From contig NZ_JARDUB010000004.1 in assembly GCF_029360665.1 (NCBI RefSeq), positions 372,001 to 436,000 on the forward strand: a stretch of 64,000 bases of DNA. Direction: 5' to 3'. This DNA is from Eudoraea chungangensis. Its GTDB lineage: Bacteria; Bacteroidota; Bacteroidia; Flavobacteriales; Flavobacteriaceae. The notes under the pieces were generated by a model that was not told the origin of the DNA, did no database searches, and was given only the letters and a program-made list of their open reading frames with translations. The translations under genes and the position numbers were made by a program. The first letter of the stretch is position 1. Every line of letters begins with the position of its first letter. Positions 8,783 to 17,460 of this stretch are shown here, one piece after another.

Positions 8783-9559
8783 ATGGCAAGACTGCATCTA
8801 TTTGAATTTGAAGATCAAAGCTGGTTTCCTAGTTTTCTTAGAAATTACATGACCGATTTTCTTCAATTTCTCTCCAATAAAGTCAAACTATATGGACCAA
8901 TTATACCCGTACTTCAAAAAATATTAGAGGAAAGTAAGCAAAATTCGATCGTAGATCTGGGCTCGGGTGGAGGTGGTGGTCTAATATGGCTATGTGAAGA
9001 ATTACAAAAAGATCGTCCAGAATTAAAAATTACACTTACTGATTACTATCCTAATATAAAGGCCTTTGAGTACACCAAAGGTAAAAATAAGGCCTTTGAG
9101 TATATCAAAGAACCTGTGGATGCTCGCAGTATTTCTAAAGAACCTTCGGGACTAAGAACTTTATTCTTGGCATTTCATCACTTTAAACCAAAGGATGCGA
9201 AACGTATTTTGGAGAATACCGTAATAAACAATACTACAATTGGAATTTTCGAAGCCCAGGAACGGAGTTTTCCGAGTCTCCTTGCCATGTTTTTTTCTCC
9301 TATCACTGTGCTATTTATGACCCCATTTATAAAACCATTTAATTTAGGAAGAATCCTTTTTACCTATTTAATACCAATAGTCCCAGTTTGTGTTTGGTGG
9401 GATGGTATTGTTTCCTCTCTTCGCACCTATTCGGTGCAAGAAATGAAGGAATTGGTTGCAAATGTTGAAAACCATGAAAGCTATGCCTGGAAGATAGATA
9501 GGATTAAATCGGGTCCCGGAATTATATTATATCTAACAGGAGTTCCAAAAGAGAGGTAG
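8783..9559 (+). CDS. Methyltransferase-like protein with a hydrophobic segment
   Basis: The 258-residue product has a SAM-binding glycine motif, IVDLGSGGGGGLIWL (about residues 56-70), and an acidic second strand (ITLTDYYPN). A strongly hydrophobic stretch at about 165-205 (LLAMFFSPITVLFMTPFI and following) suggests contact with a membrane or a hydrophobic substrate. A 10-residue internal repeat, KAFEYTKGKN/KAFEYIKEPV, sits just after the acidic strand. The gene starts one nucleotide after the preceding methyltransferase. The substrate is unknown. Confidence 0.75.
   Translation: MARLHLFEFEDQSWFPSFLRNYMTDFLQFLSNKVKLYGPIIPVLQKILEESKQNSIVDLGSGGGGGLIWLCEELQKDRPELKITLTDYYPNIKAFEYTKGKNKAFEYIKEPVDARSISKEPSGLRTLFLAFHHFKPKDAKRILENTVINNTTIGIFEAQERSFPSLLAMFFSPITVLFMTPFIKPFNLGRILFTYLIPIVPVCVWWDGIVSSLRTYSVQEMKELVANVENHESYAWKIDRIKSGPGIILYLTGVPKER
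9059..9110 (+). repeat. In-frame imperfect direct repeat inside the methyltransferase gene
   Basis: A 22-nt segment, AAGGCCTTTGAGTA and onward, recurs with a 30-nt period (9059 and 9089) and two mismatches. This is an in-frame duplication of about ten codons encoding KAFEYTK and KAFEYIK. Confidence 0.8.
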
Positions 9560-9598
9560 TATTATACTTTTCTAAATTAGGAGACCGTCATTTAAACT

Positions 9599-11935
9599 AT
9601 GAAGATACACCAAATTAAGACTTCTGTAATAATCCTCTTTGTTGGATTAATGCTATCTGGCTGCTTTTATATAAATGCACAAGAGAAGAAACCAAAAATT
9701 GCCCTGGTGTTGAGTGGCGGCGGCGCAAAAGGTATAGCACATATCCCAGTACTTCAAACCTTAGATTCCTTGGGAATAGTCCCGGATATAGTTATTGGCA
9801 CGAGCATGGGTAGTATTGTTGGAGGACTTTATGCAATGGGTTATTCGGGAGATAGTATTGCAGAAATTTCGAAAACGGCCGATTGGGGTTCCCTCCTAGG
9901 CGGCGGCATTTCACTTTCCGATGTTAGTATGGAGGAAAAAAGTGAATTTAATCGCTATTTAGTTAATTTAAATATAGATAAGGGGAAACCCAAGGTAAAT
10001 GCATCGATCTTACAAGATCAAAATCTTAGAGAATTTATCTCCAATCTAGCTTTCCCTGCCTATAGAATTAATGATTTTGACAAACTTCCAATTCCATTTA
10101 GAGCGGTGGCTACTGATATTGTTAATGGTAAAGAAATTATCCTTAAAGAAGGGTCTCTGGCTATTGCAATGAGAGCCAGTATGTCTATTCCAACAATTTT
10201 TAAGCCGGTGCCCTATAACAATACCTTGTTAGTAGATGGTGGGGTAATGAATAACTTTCCGACAGACATAGCTAAAAACATGGGCTATGACATTATTATC
10301 GGAAGTGATGTAGGAGGAGGAATGGCATCCAAAGATGAACTAGATAATATGGCAACCATAATTTTTCAAACAGGTATGCTCACCAGTAATCTTAAAGTGC
10401 CACAAAATAGAGCCAACTGTGATATTCTTATAGACCACGTACCATTTTTAACCTACAGTACAGGAGACTTTAAAAACAGTAATGAAATTTATACCGAAGG
10501 AAACAAGGCGATTGCAAATAATCTTGACAATCTAGTAGAACTAGCAGAACGACTTAGTGGGCTCCCAAAGAAAAATATACAACTCCCTCCTAACAAAGGA
10601 ACATTTACGCTTGACACCTTGATATATGAAAATTTAAGCAAAGAAAATACGGCCATTATTAAGGCCAGATCAAATCTCCAAATAGGAGAAGAATATTCTC
10701 CTCAGGATATCATAAATGGAATAAACAAAGCCATGGGTACTAACCTATTCGAAGAAATAAACTTTCGTTCTATAATTGAAAAGGATAAAACTGGGCTAGT
10801 CTTAGTAGTCAATGAAAAATCTAATCACCTTCTAAAGGGTTCTTTGCATTTTGATGACTATCGCGGAGTAGGCCTTATTGTGAATTACACCAATAGAAAT
10901 AGCCTTGGTAAAGCCTCTAGGTTCCTGGTAACTCTAGATATTGCAGAACAACAAAGAGGCAGGGTTCAGTACCAAAAGAATTTTGGTGAAGTAAAAGAAT
11001 GGTGGTGGAGATCGGAGGCCTATGGAGAACAACTAAAACAGAATATATATATTAACGGAGAGATTGCGGATAACATTAAATACAAGTACTTTCTATACGA
11101 TAATCAGTTCAATAAAAATTTAAATTCTAACAGCAGTTTTGCAGGTGTTGGTATAAATTATAACTATACCGAAGTGACTCCCACCATAGATCCTGATATT
11201 AGTGAAAACATTTTGGCTTTACGGAATTACTTCCTAAACAATATAGAAACTTACGCTCACTTCACTTTCAACAATCTGAATAAGGTGTTTTTTAGTACTA
11301 ATGGCCGAACAATTTATGCTTCAGCCGGCAGGTCTCTTGTTAATCATGTTAACCTGACTTACGTCGACCCGGAAATACCCAATATTAATGGGCCCACTAA
11401 TGGATATTTCAAATTTAAACTGAATTACGAAGAAAGACTGCCATTTACGCCTAAACTCACGGGTATAATAGGTGCTAACGCAGGATTTATATTCGAGGAT
11501 GACCTTAGTGGAGACGACAATTCATTTTCACAATTCGGATATGGGTCGAAATTCTTTTTGGGAGGGGTTAGTGTTAATCCTAATAAGAAAAGCTATTTAT
11601 TTAATGGACTCCGGGAAGATGAATTAAATGTGAGTCAGTTTATGAAAATAAAAATGGCTGTACAATATTCCCCATTTAATAAGTTTTACCTAACCCCCCA
11701 TATAGATGTGGCTACCGTTGGATTTGAAGATTTTGACATATTTATCAAAGATGCTTTTTCTCCAAACGGCAATTGGTCTGAAGGTCTCGATACCAGCGCT
11801 ATTTTCACTACCGGTTTATTACTCTCTTACAATTCAATTTTAGGTCCTGTTCATTTTGACATGTCCTATATAAACGACGTGGATAAATTTAGACTTAGTT
11901 TCATTGTAGGAATTCCTCTAAACAGGTCTAATTAA
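9599..11935 (+). CDS. Patatin-like phospholipase with outer-membrane barrel
   Basis: This 778-residue protein has a patatin domain after its signal sequence. The oxyanion motif GGGAKG is at residues 40-45, the nucleophile motif GTSMG has Ser69, and the catalytic DGG has Asp212. A POTRA-like linker (about 340-405) and a C-terminal 16-stranded Omp85-type barrel follow. This is the layout of type Vd/PlpD-like proteins, which place a lipase at the cell surface. The signal sequence contains SGC (Cys22), a possible lipobox, but a signal peptidase I site at INAQ is also present. The gene stands alone. Confidence 0.9.
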   Translation: MKIHQIKTSVIILFVGLMLSGCFYINAQEKKPKIALVLSGGGAKGIAHIPVLQTLDSLGIVPDIVIGTSMGSIVGGLYAMGYSGDSIAEISKTADWGSLLGGGISLSDVSMEEKSEFNRYLVNLNIDKGKPKVNASILQDQNLREFISNLAFPAYRINDFDKLPIPFRAVATDIVNGKEIILKEGSLAIAMRASMSIPTIFKPVPYNNTLLVDGGVMNNFPTDIAKNMGYDIIIGSDVGGGMASKDELDNMATIIFQTGMLTSNLKVPQNRANCDILIDHVPFLTYSTGDFKNSNEIYTEGNKAIANNLDNLVELAERLSGLPKKNIQLPPNKGTFTLDTLIYENLSKENTAIIKARSNLQIGEEYSPQDIINGINKAMGTNLFEEINFRSIIEKDKTGLVLVVNEKSNHLLKGSLHFDDYRGVGLIVNYTNRNSLGKASRFLVTLDIAEQQRGRVQYQKNFGEVKEWWWRSEAYGEQLKQNIYINGEIADNIKYKYFLYDNQFNKNLNSNSSFAGVGINYNYTEVTPTIDPDISENILALRNYFLNNIETYAHFTFNNLNKVFFSTNGRTIYASAGRSLVNHVNLTYVDPEIPNINGPTNGYFKFKLNYEERLPFTPKLTGIIGANAGFIFEDDLSGDDNSFSQFGYGSKFFLGGVSVNPNKKSYLFNGLREDELNVSQFMKIKMAVQYSPFNKFYLTPHIDVATVGFEDFDIFIKDAFSPNGNWSEGLDTSAIFTTGLLLSYNSILGPVHFDMSYINDVDKFRLSFIVGIPLNRSN

Positions 11936-11999
11936 ATAGTGAACTGTGTAAAATTCATCAAAATAGGGTAACTTACTCATCGTTTTTTAAGACATTCCT

Positions 12000-13397
12000 A
12001 TGAAGCAGCTCAACAGAAGAAATTTTATCAAAAAAACTACCTTATCTGCAGCTGCAGTGACTGCTGCAGGTCTACTTCCAACAAACTTAAATGCACACTC
12101 CAATAGACCCTCAACCTCAAAATATATGGGAGGCTTTAAAGCGCCACCTCTAGAGACAATAAAAATTGCGGTTATCGGCGTTGGGGCTAGAGGTCCGGGA
12201 CATCTGACTCTTTCCGCCTCTCTGGAAGGAACAGAAATAGTTGCTATTTGTGACCTATATGAAGACCTCGTTGTAAAATGGTCCGAAGAAACCAAAAAAA
12301 TTGGTGAGGGAGTAAGGCATCAGAATATCAAAGGCTACTATGGTGATGAGAATAAGTGGAAAGAAATGCTCTCGGAAACAAAGCCCGATATGGTATTTAT
12401 TGCAACCAACTGGGCAAACCATGCACCTATGGCTATTGAAGTTATGAAACAAGGAGCCCACGCTTTCGTAGAAGTTCCTTTAGCACTTAATGTTTCAGAA
12501 CTTTGGGAAGTCGTAGACACATCCGAAAAAATGCAGAAACACTGCATGATGATGGAAAATGTCAACTATGGAAGAGACGAATTACTCTTCCTTAATATGT
12601 GCAGACAAGGAGTCATTGGGGAGCTTTTACATGGAGAAGCCGCTTATATTCACGACTTGCGTTTCCAAATGGAAGAAGTAGATCGAGGAACTGGTTCATG
12701 GCGAACAGGTCATTATGCCAATAGAAATGGTAACTTGTATCCCACCCATGGCCTCGGACCTGTTGCGCAGTACATGAATCTTGCCAGGCAAGAAGATAAT
12801 TTTAAAAGTCTGGTATCTTACTCTTCTCCGGCCAAAGGAAGAGCTCTATATGCCCAAAAGCATTTTCCGGAAGATCATAAATGGAATGCCTTAGACTACC
12901 AAGGAGGGGACATAAATACGGCTATTGTTAAAACCGATTTGGGAAGAACCATTCTGGTTCAATGGGATGAGACCAGTCCTAGACCTTATTCTCGACTCAA
13001 TCTGATTCAAGGCACCAAGGGTACTTTAGCAGGTTTTCCTACCCGAGTAGCGCTGGAAGATGGCTTTGAAGAGATTAGTAAAGATCATCACCATTGGATT
13101 GAAGGTGAACATATGGCACGACTATATGAAAAATACGACCACCCCCTTTACAAACGTCTCTCGGCTTCCACTAATAATAGCGGGCACGGCGGGATGGATG
13201 GGATGATGATTTATAGAATCATCGAATGTTTACACAAAGGCGAGGCCTTAGACCAGAATGTTTACGAAGGTTGTTTCTGGAGTGCCGTATCTCCATTAAG
13301 TGAGACATCGGTAGCAGAAGATGGCATGCCTCAAAAATTTCCTGACTTTACCAGAGGCAAATGGAAAGATACACCTCCTTTAGGAATAATTACATAG
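12000..13397 (+). CDS. Gfo/Idh/MocA family protein, GH109-type glycosidase
   Basis: This is a 465-residue protein with a twin-arginine-type signal (RRNFIKK, residues 6-12) followed by a hydrophobic stretch and an Ala-rich cleavage region. The NAD-binding Rossmann motif IAVIGVGARGPGH is at about residues 57-69. The overall sequence, with EVPLALN, YPTHGLGPVAQY and NSGHGGMDGMM, matches GH109, whose characterised members are NAD-dependent alpha-N-acetylgalactosaminidases. Tat export fits because the protein must fold around NAD before secretion. The activity on a particular sugar is inferred. The three genes downstream are on the same strand with short gaps. Confidence 0.88.
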   Translation: MKQLNRRNFIKKTTLSAAAVTAAGLLPTNLNAHSNRPSTSKYMGGFKAPPLETIKIAVIGVGARGPGHLTLSASLEGTEIVAICDLYEDLVVKWSEETKKIGEGVRHQNIKGYYGDENKWKEMLSETKPDMVFIATNWANHAPMAIEVMKQGAHAFVEVPLALNVSELWEVVDTSEKMQKHCMMMENVNYGRDELLFLNMCRQGVIGELLHGEAAYIHDLRFQMEEVDRGTGSWRTGHYANRNGNLYPTHGLGPVAQYMNLARQEDNFKSLVSYSSPAKGRALYAQKHFPEDHKWNALDYQGGDINTAIVKTDLGRTILVQWDETSPRPYSRLNLIQGTKGTLAGFPTRVALEDGFEEISKDHHHWIEGEHMARLYEKYDHPLYKRLSASTNNSGHGGMDGMMIYRIIECLHKGEALDQNVYEGCFWSAVSPLSETSVAEDGMPQKFPDFTRGKWKDTPPLGIIT

Positions 13398-13421
13398 TTC
13401 GTATTAAAGTAGAAAGAAAGC

Positions 13422-13916
13422 ATGTCTAACAGACTAAATCAATTGTTAAAACAGTATAAGGATATTCAAAACGCTAAACTATGGATGGGCGAAAACTATG
13501 AACGTAAAATTAAAAAAATCGAGGAAGACAAAATGTTTATTAGGCCCTACCCTAGTCTTCACAGCGTTGCTGAGATTATTGCTCACCTCAATGCTTGGCG
13601 AAAGGATGCAATTCTTAAAATAACAAAAGGCGAAGGTGTATTAAAAGAAGAAATGACAGAAAATTGGCCCTCCATGGTGTCATTAAAAGAGAAAGGTTGG
13701 CCTGAATTGTGGAGAGAACACCTGCGAGGGAGAGAGGAATTTATACAAAGTTTACAAAATAAAGAAGATTCATTTTTAGAAGAAACCTATTACGATCAGG
13801 ACTTTAAAGGCCGGTATCCCTATTCCTTCCTGATTGAGGGAACCCTCGCCCATGAAATATATCATTTGGGACAACTAGGAATAGTAATAAAATTAATAAA
13901 AGAAAGCGAGCCTTAG
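13422..13916 (+). CDS. DinB-family protein
   Basis: This is a 164-residue four-helix-bundle protein of the DinB/YfiT type. The three conserved metal-ligand histidines appear in HSVAEIIAHLNAWR and in GTLAHEIYHLGQLG. DinB-like proteins bind divalent metal and some are thiol-dependent transferases, but the role of this one is unknown. It starts 24 nt after the GH109-type gene. Confidence 0.8.
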   Translation: MSNRLNQLLKQYKDIQNAKLWMGENYERKIKKIEEDKMFIRPYPSLHSVAEIIAHLNAWRKDAILKITKGEGVLKEEMTENWPSMVSLKEKGWPELWREHLRGREEFIQSLQNKEDSFLEETYYDQDFKGRYPYSFLIEGTLAHEIYHLGQLGIVIKLIKESEP

Positions 13917-13949
13917 ACTATGTCCACTGTCTAAAAAACGAAGACAAAA

Positions 13950-14480
13950 ATGAAAATAGTTTTAGAAACAAAAAGATTATTGCTGAGAGAATTTGTATTG
14001 GATGATGCCCGGAACATGTTCAATCTCAATAGTGATCCGGAAGTCATTCGCTATACAGGAGATCAAGCGTTTAGATCGGTAGACGATGCGCGACTTTTTA
14101 TTGAATCGTACAAGGAGTATTCAGATAATGGCTTCGGCAGATGGGCTGTAGTAGAAAAGAAAAGAAGTGTATTTATTGGGTGGTGTGGTTTTAAACGGAA
14201 TGAGGAGGACTTAATAGACCTGGGCTTTCGTTTTTTTAAAAAGCAATGGAATAAAGGATTTGCCACCGAGGCTGCGAAAGCAACTTTGGCATATGGCTTT
14301 GGATCTCTAAATTTTGATAGAATTATTGGTAGAGCTGCAAAAGACAATGTTGCTTCTATAAAGGTCTTAAATAAAATAGGCATGCAGTATTACAAAGTGG
14401 ACGAATGCCATGGTATACATGATGCCCACTATTATGTAATACATCGAGAAAACTATAAATTATTGGACACAAAATCATAA
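13950..14480 (+). CDS. GNAT-family N-acetyltransferase
   Basis: This 176-residue protein belongs to the RimJ/RimL-like (Acetyltransf_3) branch. It opens with ETKRLLLREFVLDDA, contains the IGWCGFKRN strand and ends with the acetyl-CoA-binding region WNKGFATEAAKATLAYGF followed by NVASIKVLNKIGM. It transfers acetyl from acetyl-CoA to an amine; the acceptor is unknown. It lies 33 nt after DinB and 5 nt before a methyltransferase gene. Confidence 0.88.
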   Translation: MKIVLETKRLLLREFVLDDARNMFNLNSDPEVIRYTGDQAFRSVDDARLFIESYKEYSDNGFGRWAVVEKKRSVFIGWCGFKRNEEDLIDLGFRFFKKQWNKGFATEAAKATLAYGFGSLNFDRIIGRAAKDNVASIKVLNKIGMQYYKVDECHGIHDAHYYVIHRENYKLLDTKS

Positions 14481-14485
14481 GTTCC

Positions 14486-15292
14486 ATGAAAGAGGAAGAG
14501 GACTATATCAACATTAATAGAACTTCTTGGAATCTCAAAACCGAAGCACACTACCAATCCGAATTCTATGACATGGAGGGATTTCTTAACGGAAACTCTT
14601 CTTTAAACACTCTTGATCTAGAAATATTGGGTAGCCTCGCAGGAAAAAGTGTTCTGCATTTACAATGCCATTTTGGTCAGGATACGATTTCCTTAGAACG
14701 CTTAGGCGCCAGTGTTACCGGTGTGGACCTTTCTGAAGTTGCTATTGCCAAGGCAAAAGCTTTGGCTGCTTCATTAAACTCCAAGGCAAAATTTATTCAA
14801 TGTGACCTTTATGACCTACCGCGGCATCTTAACCTAGAATTTGATATTGTGTTTACTTCCTATGGAACCATAGGCTGGCTTCCCGATTTACATAAATGGG
14901 CACAGATAATAAACTCCTTCCTAAAACCTAAGGGAAGACTGATTCTTATTGAATTTCATCCGGTGGTATGGATGTTTAATGATAGCTTTGACAAGCTTGC
15001 TTATTCTTATTTTAATAGAGGCCCTATCAAGGAAACGGAAAAAGGAACCTACGCGGATAGAGAGGCCGAGATTACCCTAGACTATATAATGTGGAATCAT
15101 AACTTAGGAGAGGTATTTAGCAGTGTTTTGGCTAATAATATGGATATAGAATCATTTAGTGAGTACGATTACTCCCCATATAACATATTCGATAACATGG
15201 TAGAAATAGAAAAGAAAAAGTATGTAATTTCCTCCTTAGAAGAAAAACTCCCAATGGTATATTCATTGACTGCGAGAAAACGGCCTAATTAG
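14486..15292 (+). CDS. Class I SAM-dependent methyltransferase
   Basis: The 268-residue product has the SAM-binding motif VLHLQCHFGQDTISL (about residues 55-69) and the acidic strand ASVTGVDLSEVAIAKAKALA. The LQCHFGQD form is typical of a Bacteroidota methyltransferase group with an unknown acceptor. The sequence IDIVFTSYGTIGWLPDLHKW supports the fold. It is the last gene of the same-strand run that begins at 12000. Confidence 0.88.
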   Translation: MKEEEDYININRTSWNLKTEAHYQSEFYDMEGFLNGNSSLNTLDLEILGSLAGKSVLHLQCHFGQDTISLERLGASVTGVDLSEVAIAKAKALAASLNSKAKFIQCDLYDLPRHLNLEFDIVFTSYGTIGWLPDLHKWAQIINSFLKPKGRLILIEFHPVVWMFNDSFDKLAYSYFNRGPIKETEKGTYADREAEITLDYIMWNHNLGEVFSSVLANNMDIESFSEYDYSPYNIFDNMVEIEKKKYVISSLEEKLPMVYSLTARKRPN

Positions 15293-15358
15293 GGATGGTT
15301 TTTTTTTTCAGTATTCGATGAAGGTCGACTTAGAAAAAATTTTTACGACCAAAAAGGC

Positions 15359-15814
15359 CTATTGAGATCTTGTAGGCAACATATTCCTTATGCCGGTAAT
15401 TTTCCATCTACCTTCCCCATAGACAACGATAAAAGTGCTCCACATTTTCCGAATCTTTCCCTCGCTGTTCTCAATTTGGTATCGTGCATCCGCTATCGCC
15501 GTTTCTGGATTAATAAGTCGTATTCTTTCAATTTGCAATGTTCTAGTTCCGGGATTATTCGTAGAACTTCGCAGCATACCTTCCATCGATTCTTTTTTGT
15601 TAATTCTCCAGGTACCCGAAGAAACCAATTGATCTACCTCAGCAGTTAAAATACTTTCAAGTAAAACGGTATCATTCGTTTTTCTTGCCTGGGAATAGCT
15701 ATCCACCAGGTCATAAATCGCTTGCCTGTGTTCATGGCTATCCAAAGTATCTTGTGGATATATGAAAGGCATAGTTACATAAGTACATAAAACAAAAAGG
15801 AAGCTATTTTTCAT
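15359..15814 (-). CDS. Exported SnoaL/NTF2-like protein
   Basis: The 151-residue protein has an N-terminal signal sequence (SFLFVLCTYVTMPFIYPQD). The rest, with an opening helix HRQAIYDLVDSYSQARKTND and the strands that follow, matches the DUF4440/SnoaL-like cone fold. These folds hold small molecules, and many are of unknown function. It is convergent with the methyltransferase at 15292, with 66 nt between them. Confidence 0.7.
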   Translation of the reverse strand: MKNSFLFVLCTYVTMPFIYPQDTLDSHEHRQAIYDLVDSYSQARKTNDTVLLESILTAEVDQLVSSGTWRINKKESMEGMLRSSTNNPGTRTLQIERIRLINPETAIADARYQIENSEGKIRKMWSTFIVVYGEGRWKITGIRNMLPTRSQ

Positions 15815-15912
15815 AACTGGAATTTATTTGAAGCTATTATCGATGGTCCTATCTTTAATAAAAGTACAACATAAAAAGACTTTTATGAGGTCGCCTAATT
15901 CTTATCGGGAAA

Positions 15913-16845
15913 CTAGTCGTTCTTGTAAATAGCAAGTCTTCTATACTTATTCATCAATTCTGTAAAATCGATTCGATAAATATCGGTATCGATACTTTCC
16001 GGTGTAAGACTACTAGTGTAGTAGAGCAAACTGTCATTATTTACTAGATTAGGATAAAGGTCACTTCCCGTGGTATTCAATTCAGAAATGTTTAAAGGTT
16101 CAGACCAAGTTCTTCCATTGTTGAAACTAATATATAAATCCCCATATGGAGAGAGATTTTCTATTTTTTGAGAAGCTTCAAAAATTATTAGGTCACCCTT
16201 TCCGTTTACTTCCAAATTCCATTCGCCAAATTTTGAATTGATGGTATTACCAAGATTAATTGGTTGAACGAATTGCCCATTAAGTTGCTTTGCTATATAT
16301 AAATCACCCTGACCAAATCCTCCAAGTCTATTAGAAGCAAAATATAAGTTTCCATAATTATCCGTTCGAGGGCTGTACTCCGCTGCCATAGAATTAATTG
16401 GTTCTTTCAAACGATAGGATTCTCCCCAACTTCCATTATCCTGTCTTTCGACTACCCAAATATCGGCCGAGGTTCCAACATCTTTCGAGGGCCTGCTCGA
16501 AATAAAATATATACTATTCCCGTCCTTGGTAATGTGTGGATCACTATCGTCATAGACACCTGAAAACTCGGCTAATTTTGGTTCTGACCATTTACCTTTG
16601 TGCTTAACAGAGGTGTAGATAAAACTTTTCATCTTTCCTTGACCCCATTTATCGCTACTTCTTGCGAAAAAAATTTCCTTTTGAGAGGTCGACATAGAAG
16701 AGGAAAATTCAACTTCATCAGTAGAAATATTGTCTTTCTCGAATAACCTTGATCCGATTTCTTCAAATCCCGTTTCTTGAGCTGATAAAATAGAAGCTTG
16801 CAAGAGGACTAAATTTACAGCTATCAAGACTCGAATTTTCATCAT
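15913..16845 (-). CDS. Exported PD40/WD40-like beta-propeller protein
   Basis: The 310-residue product has a signal peptide of about 22 residues ending in ILSAQ. The remainder carries TolB-type PD40 repeats, for example DPHITKDGNSIYFISSRPS, YSPRTDNYGNLYFASNRLGG and SDLYPNLVNNDSLLYYTSS. Such propellers usually mediate protein contacts in the periplasm. No catalytic motif is visible. It shares an ATGA overlap with the membrane protein upstream. Confidence 0.8.
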   Translation of the reverse strand: MMKIRVLIAVNLVLLQASILSAQETGFEEIGSRLFEKDNISTDEVEFSSSMSTSQKEIFFARSSDKWGQGKMKSFIYTSVKHKGKWSEPKLAEFSGVYDDSDPHITKDGNSIYFISSRPSKDVGTSADIWVVERQDNGSWGESYRLKEPINSMAAEYSPRTDNYGNLYFASNRLGGFGQGDLYIAKQLNGQFVQPINLGNTINSKFGEWNLEVNGKGDLIIFEASQKIENLSPYGDLYISFNNGRTWSEPLNISELNTTGSDLYPNLVNNDSLLYYTSSLTPESIDTDIYRIDFTELMNKYRRLAIYKND

Positions 16846-17279
16846 ACAAAGTTGAAGAAGAGTTCTATAATAACACCAAGGACAAAACTTGCTGCGGTAA
16901 CTATAGTTGATATTCGTTTTAATTTAAAGATATTTTTAAATGCCAGCCATAGACAAAATACGGCACAAATAGAGAGAATAAAATTCGCATAGACAGGCAC
17001 TATACTTTCGAAAAGACCAATTTGGTCAAAAACAGGATCTAATAATGCCGTAAAGCCAAAAACCGCCAATGCAAAATTTGTCTTTTTATCTCCCACGAAC
17101 AGATAGTAACCTGCTATTAACAGTTCTACGCTTATAGCTAAAGGCCCAAACTGGTTATAGTATTCTCTCTTAAAATACGGCTCGAAGCCCTGTGGGTATT
17201 CTACTTGCCACAAAAAAGCAGCACTCAAGACTAGTGCAACCACAAGAAGTATTAATGCTATTGTTTTTCTTTGTTTCAA
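16842..17279 (-). CDS. Small integral membrane protein
   Basis: This is a 145-residue protein with four predicted membrane helices and no domain that I recognise. Its stop overlaps the start of the PD40 gene by ATGA, so the two are translationally coupled and may work together. The function is unknown. Confidence 0.65.
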   Translation of the reverse strand: MKQRKTIALILLVVALVLSAAFLWQVEYPQGFEPYFKREYYNQFGPLAISVELLIAGYYLFVGDKKTNFALAVFGFTALLDPVFDQIGLFESIVPVYANFILSICAVFCLWLAFKNIFKLKRISTIVTAASFVLGVIIELFFNFV

Positions 17280-17460
17280 TAGAATTATTTTAACCGTAAT
17301 TAAATTAATACTGCATTAAAATACTATTTTATAAAGCGAAATGAATAACAAATCATTAAAACATATAAACATCTCTTATGGTTCAATTTTGTTTTTTGGG
17401 AATATAAGCCAGTAATATTTAATACATTTAAGGAACTGTTTAACTGTAAGATGTATCTAT

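Noticed and set aside
15323-15350. GGTCG/CGACC inverted repeat between convergent genes as a terminator
   Set aside because: The stem is five base pairs with a long AT-rich interior and no T-run on either strand.
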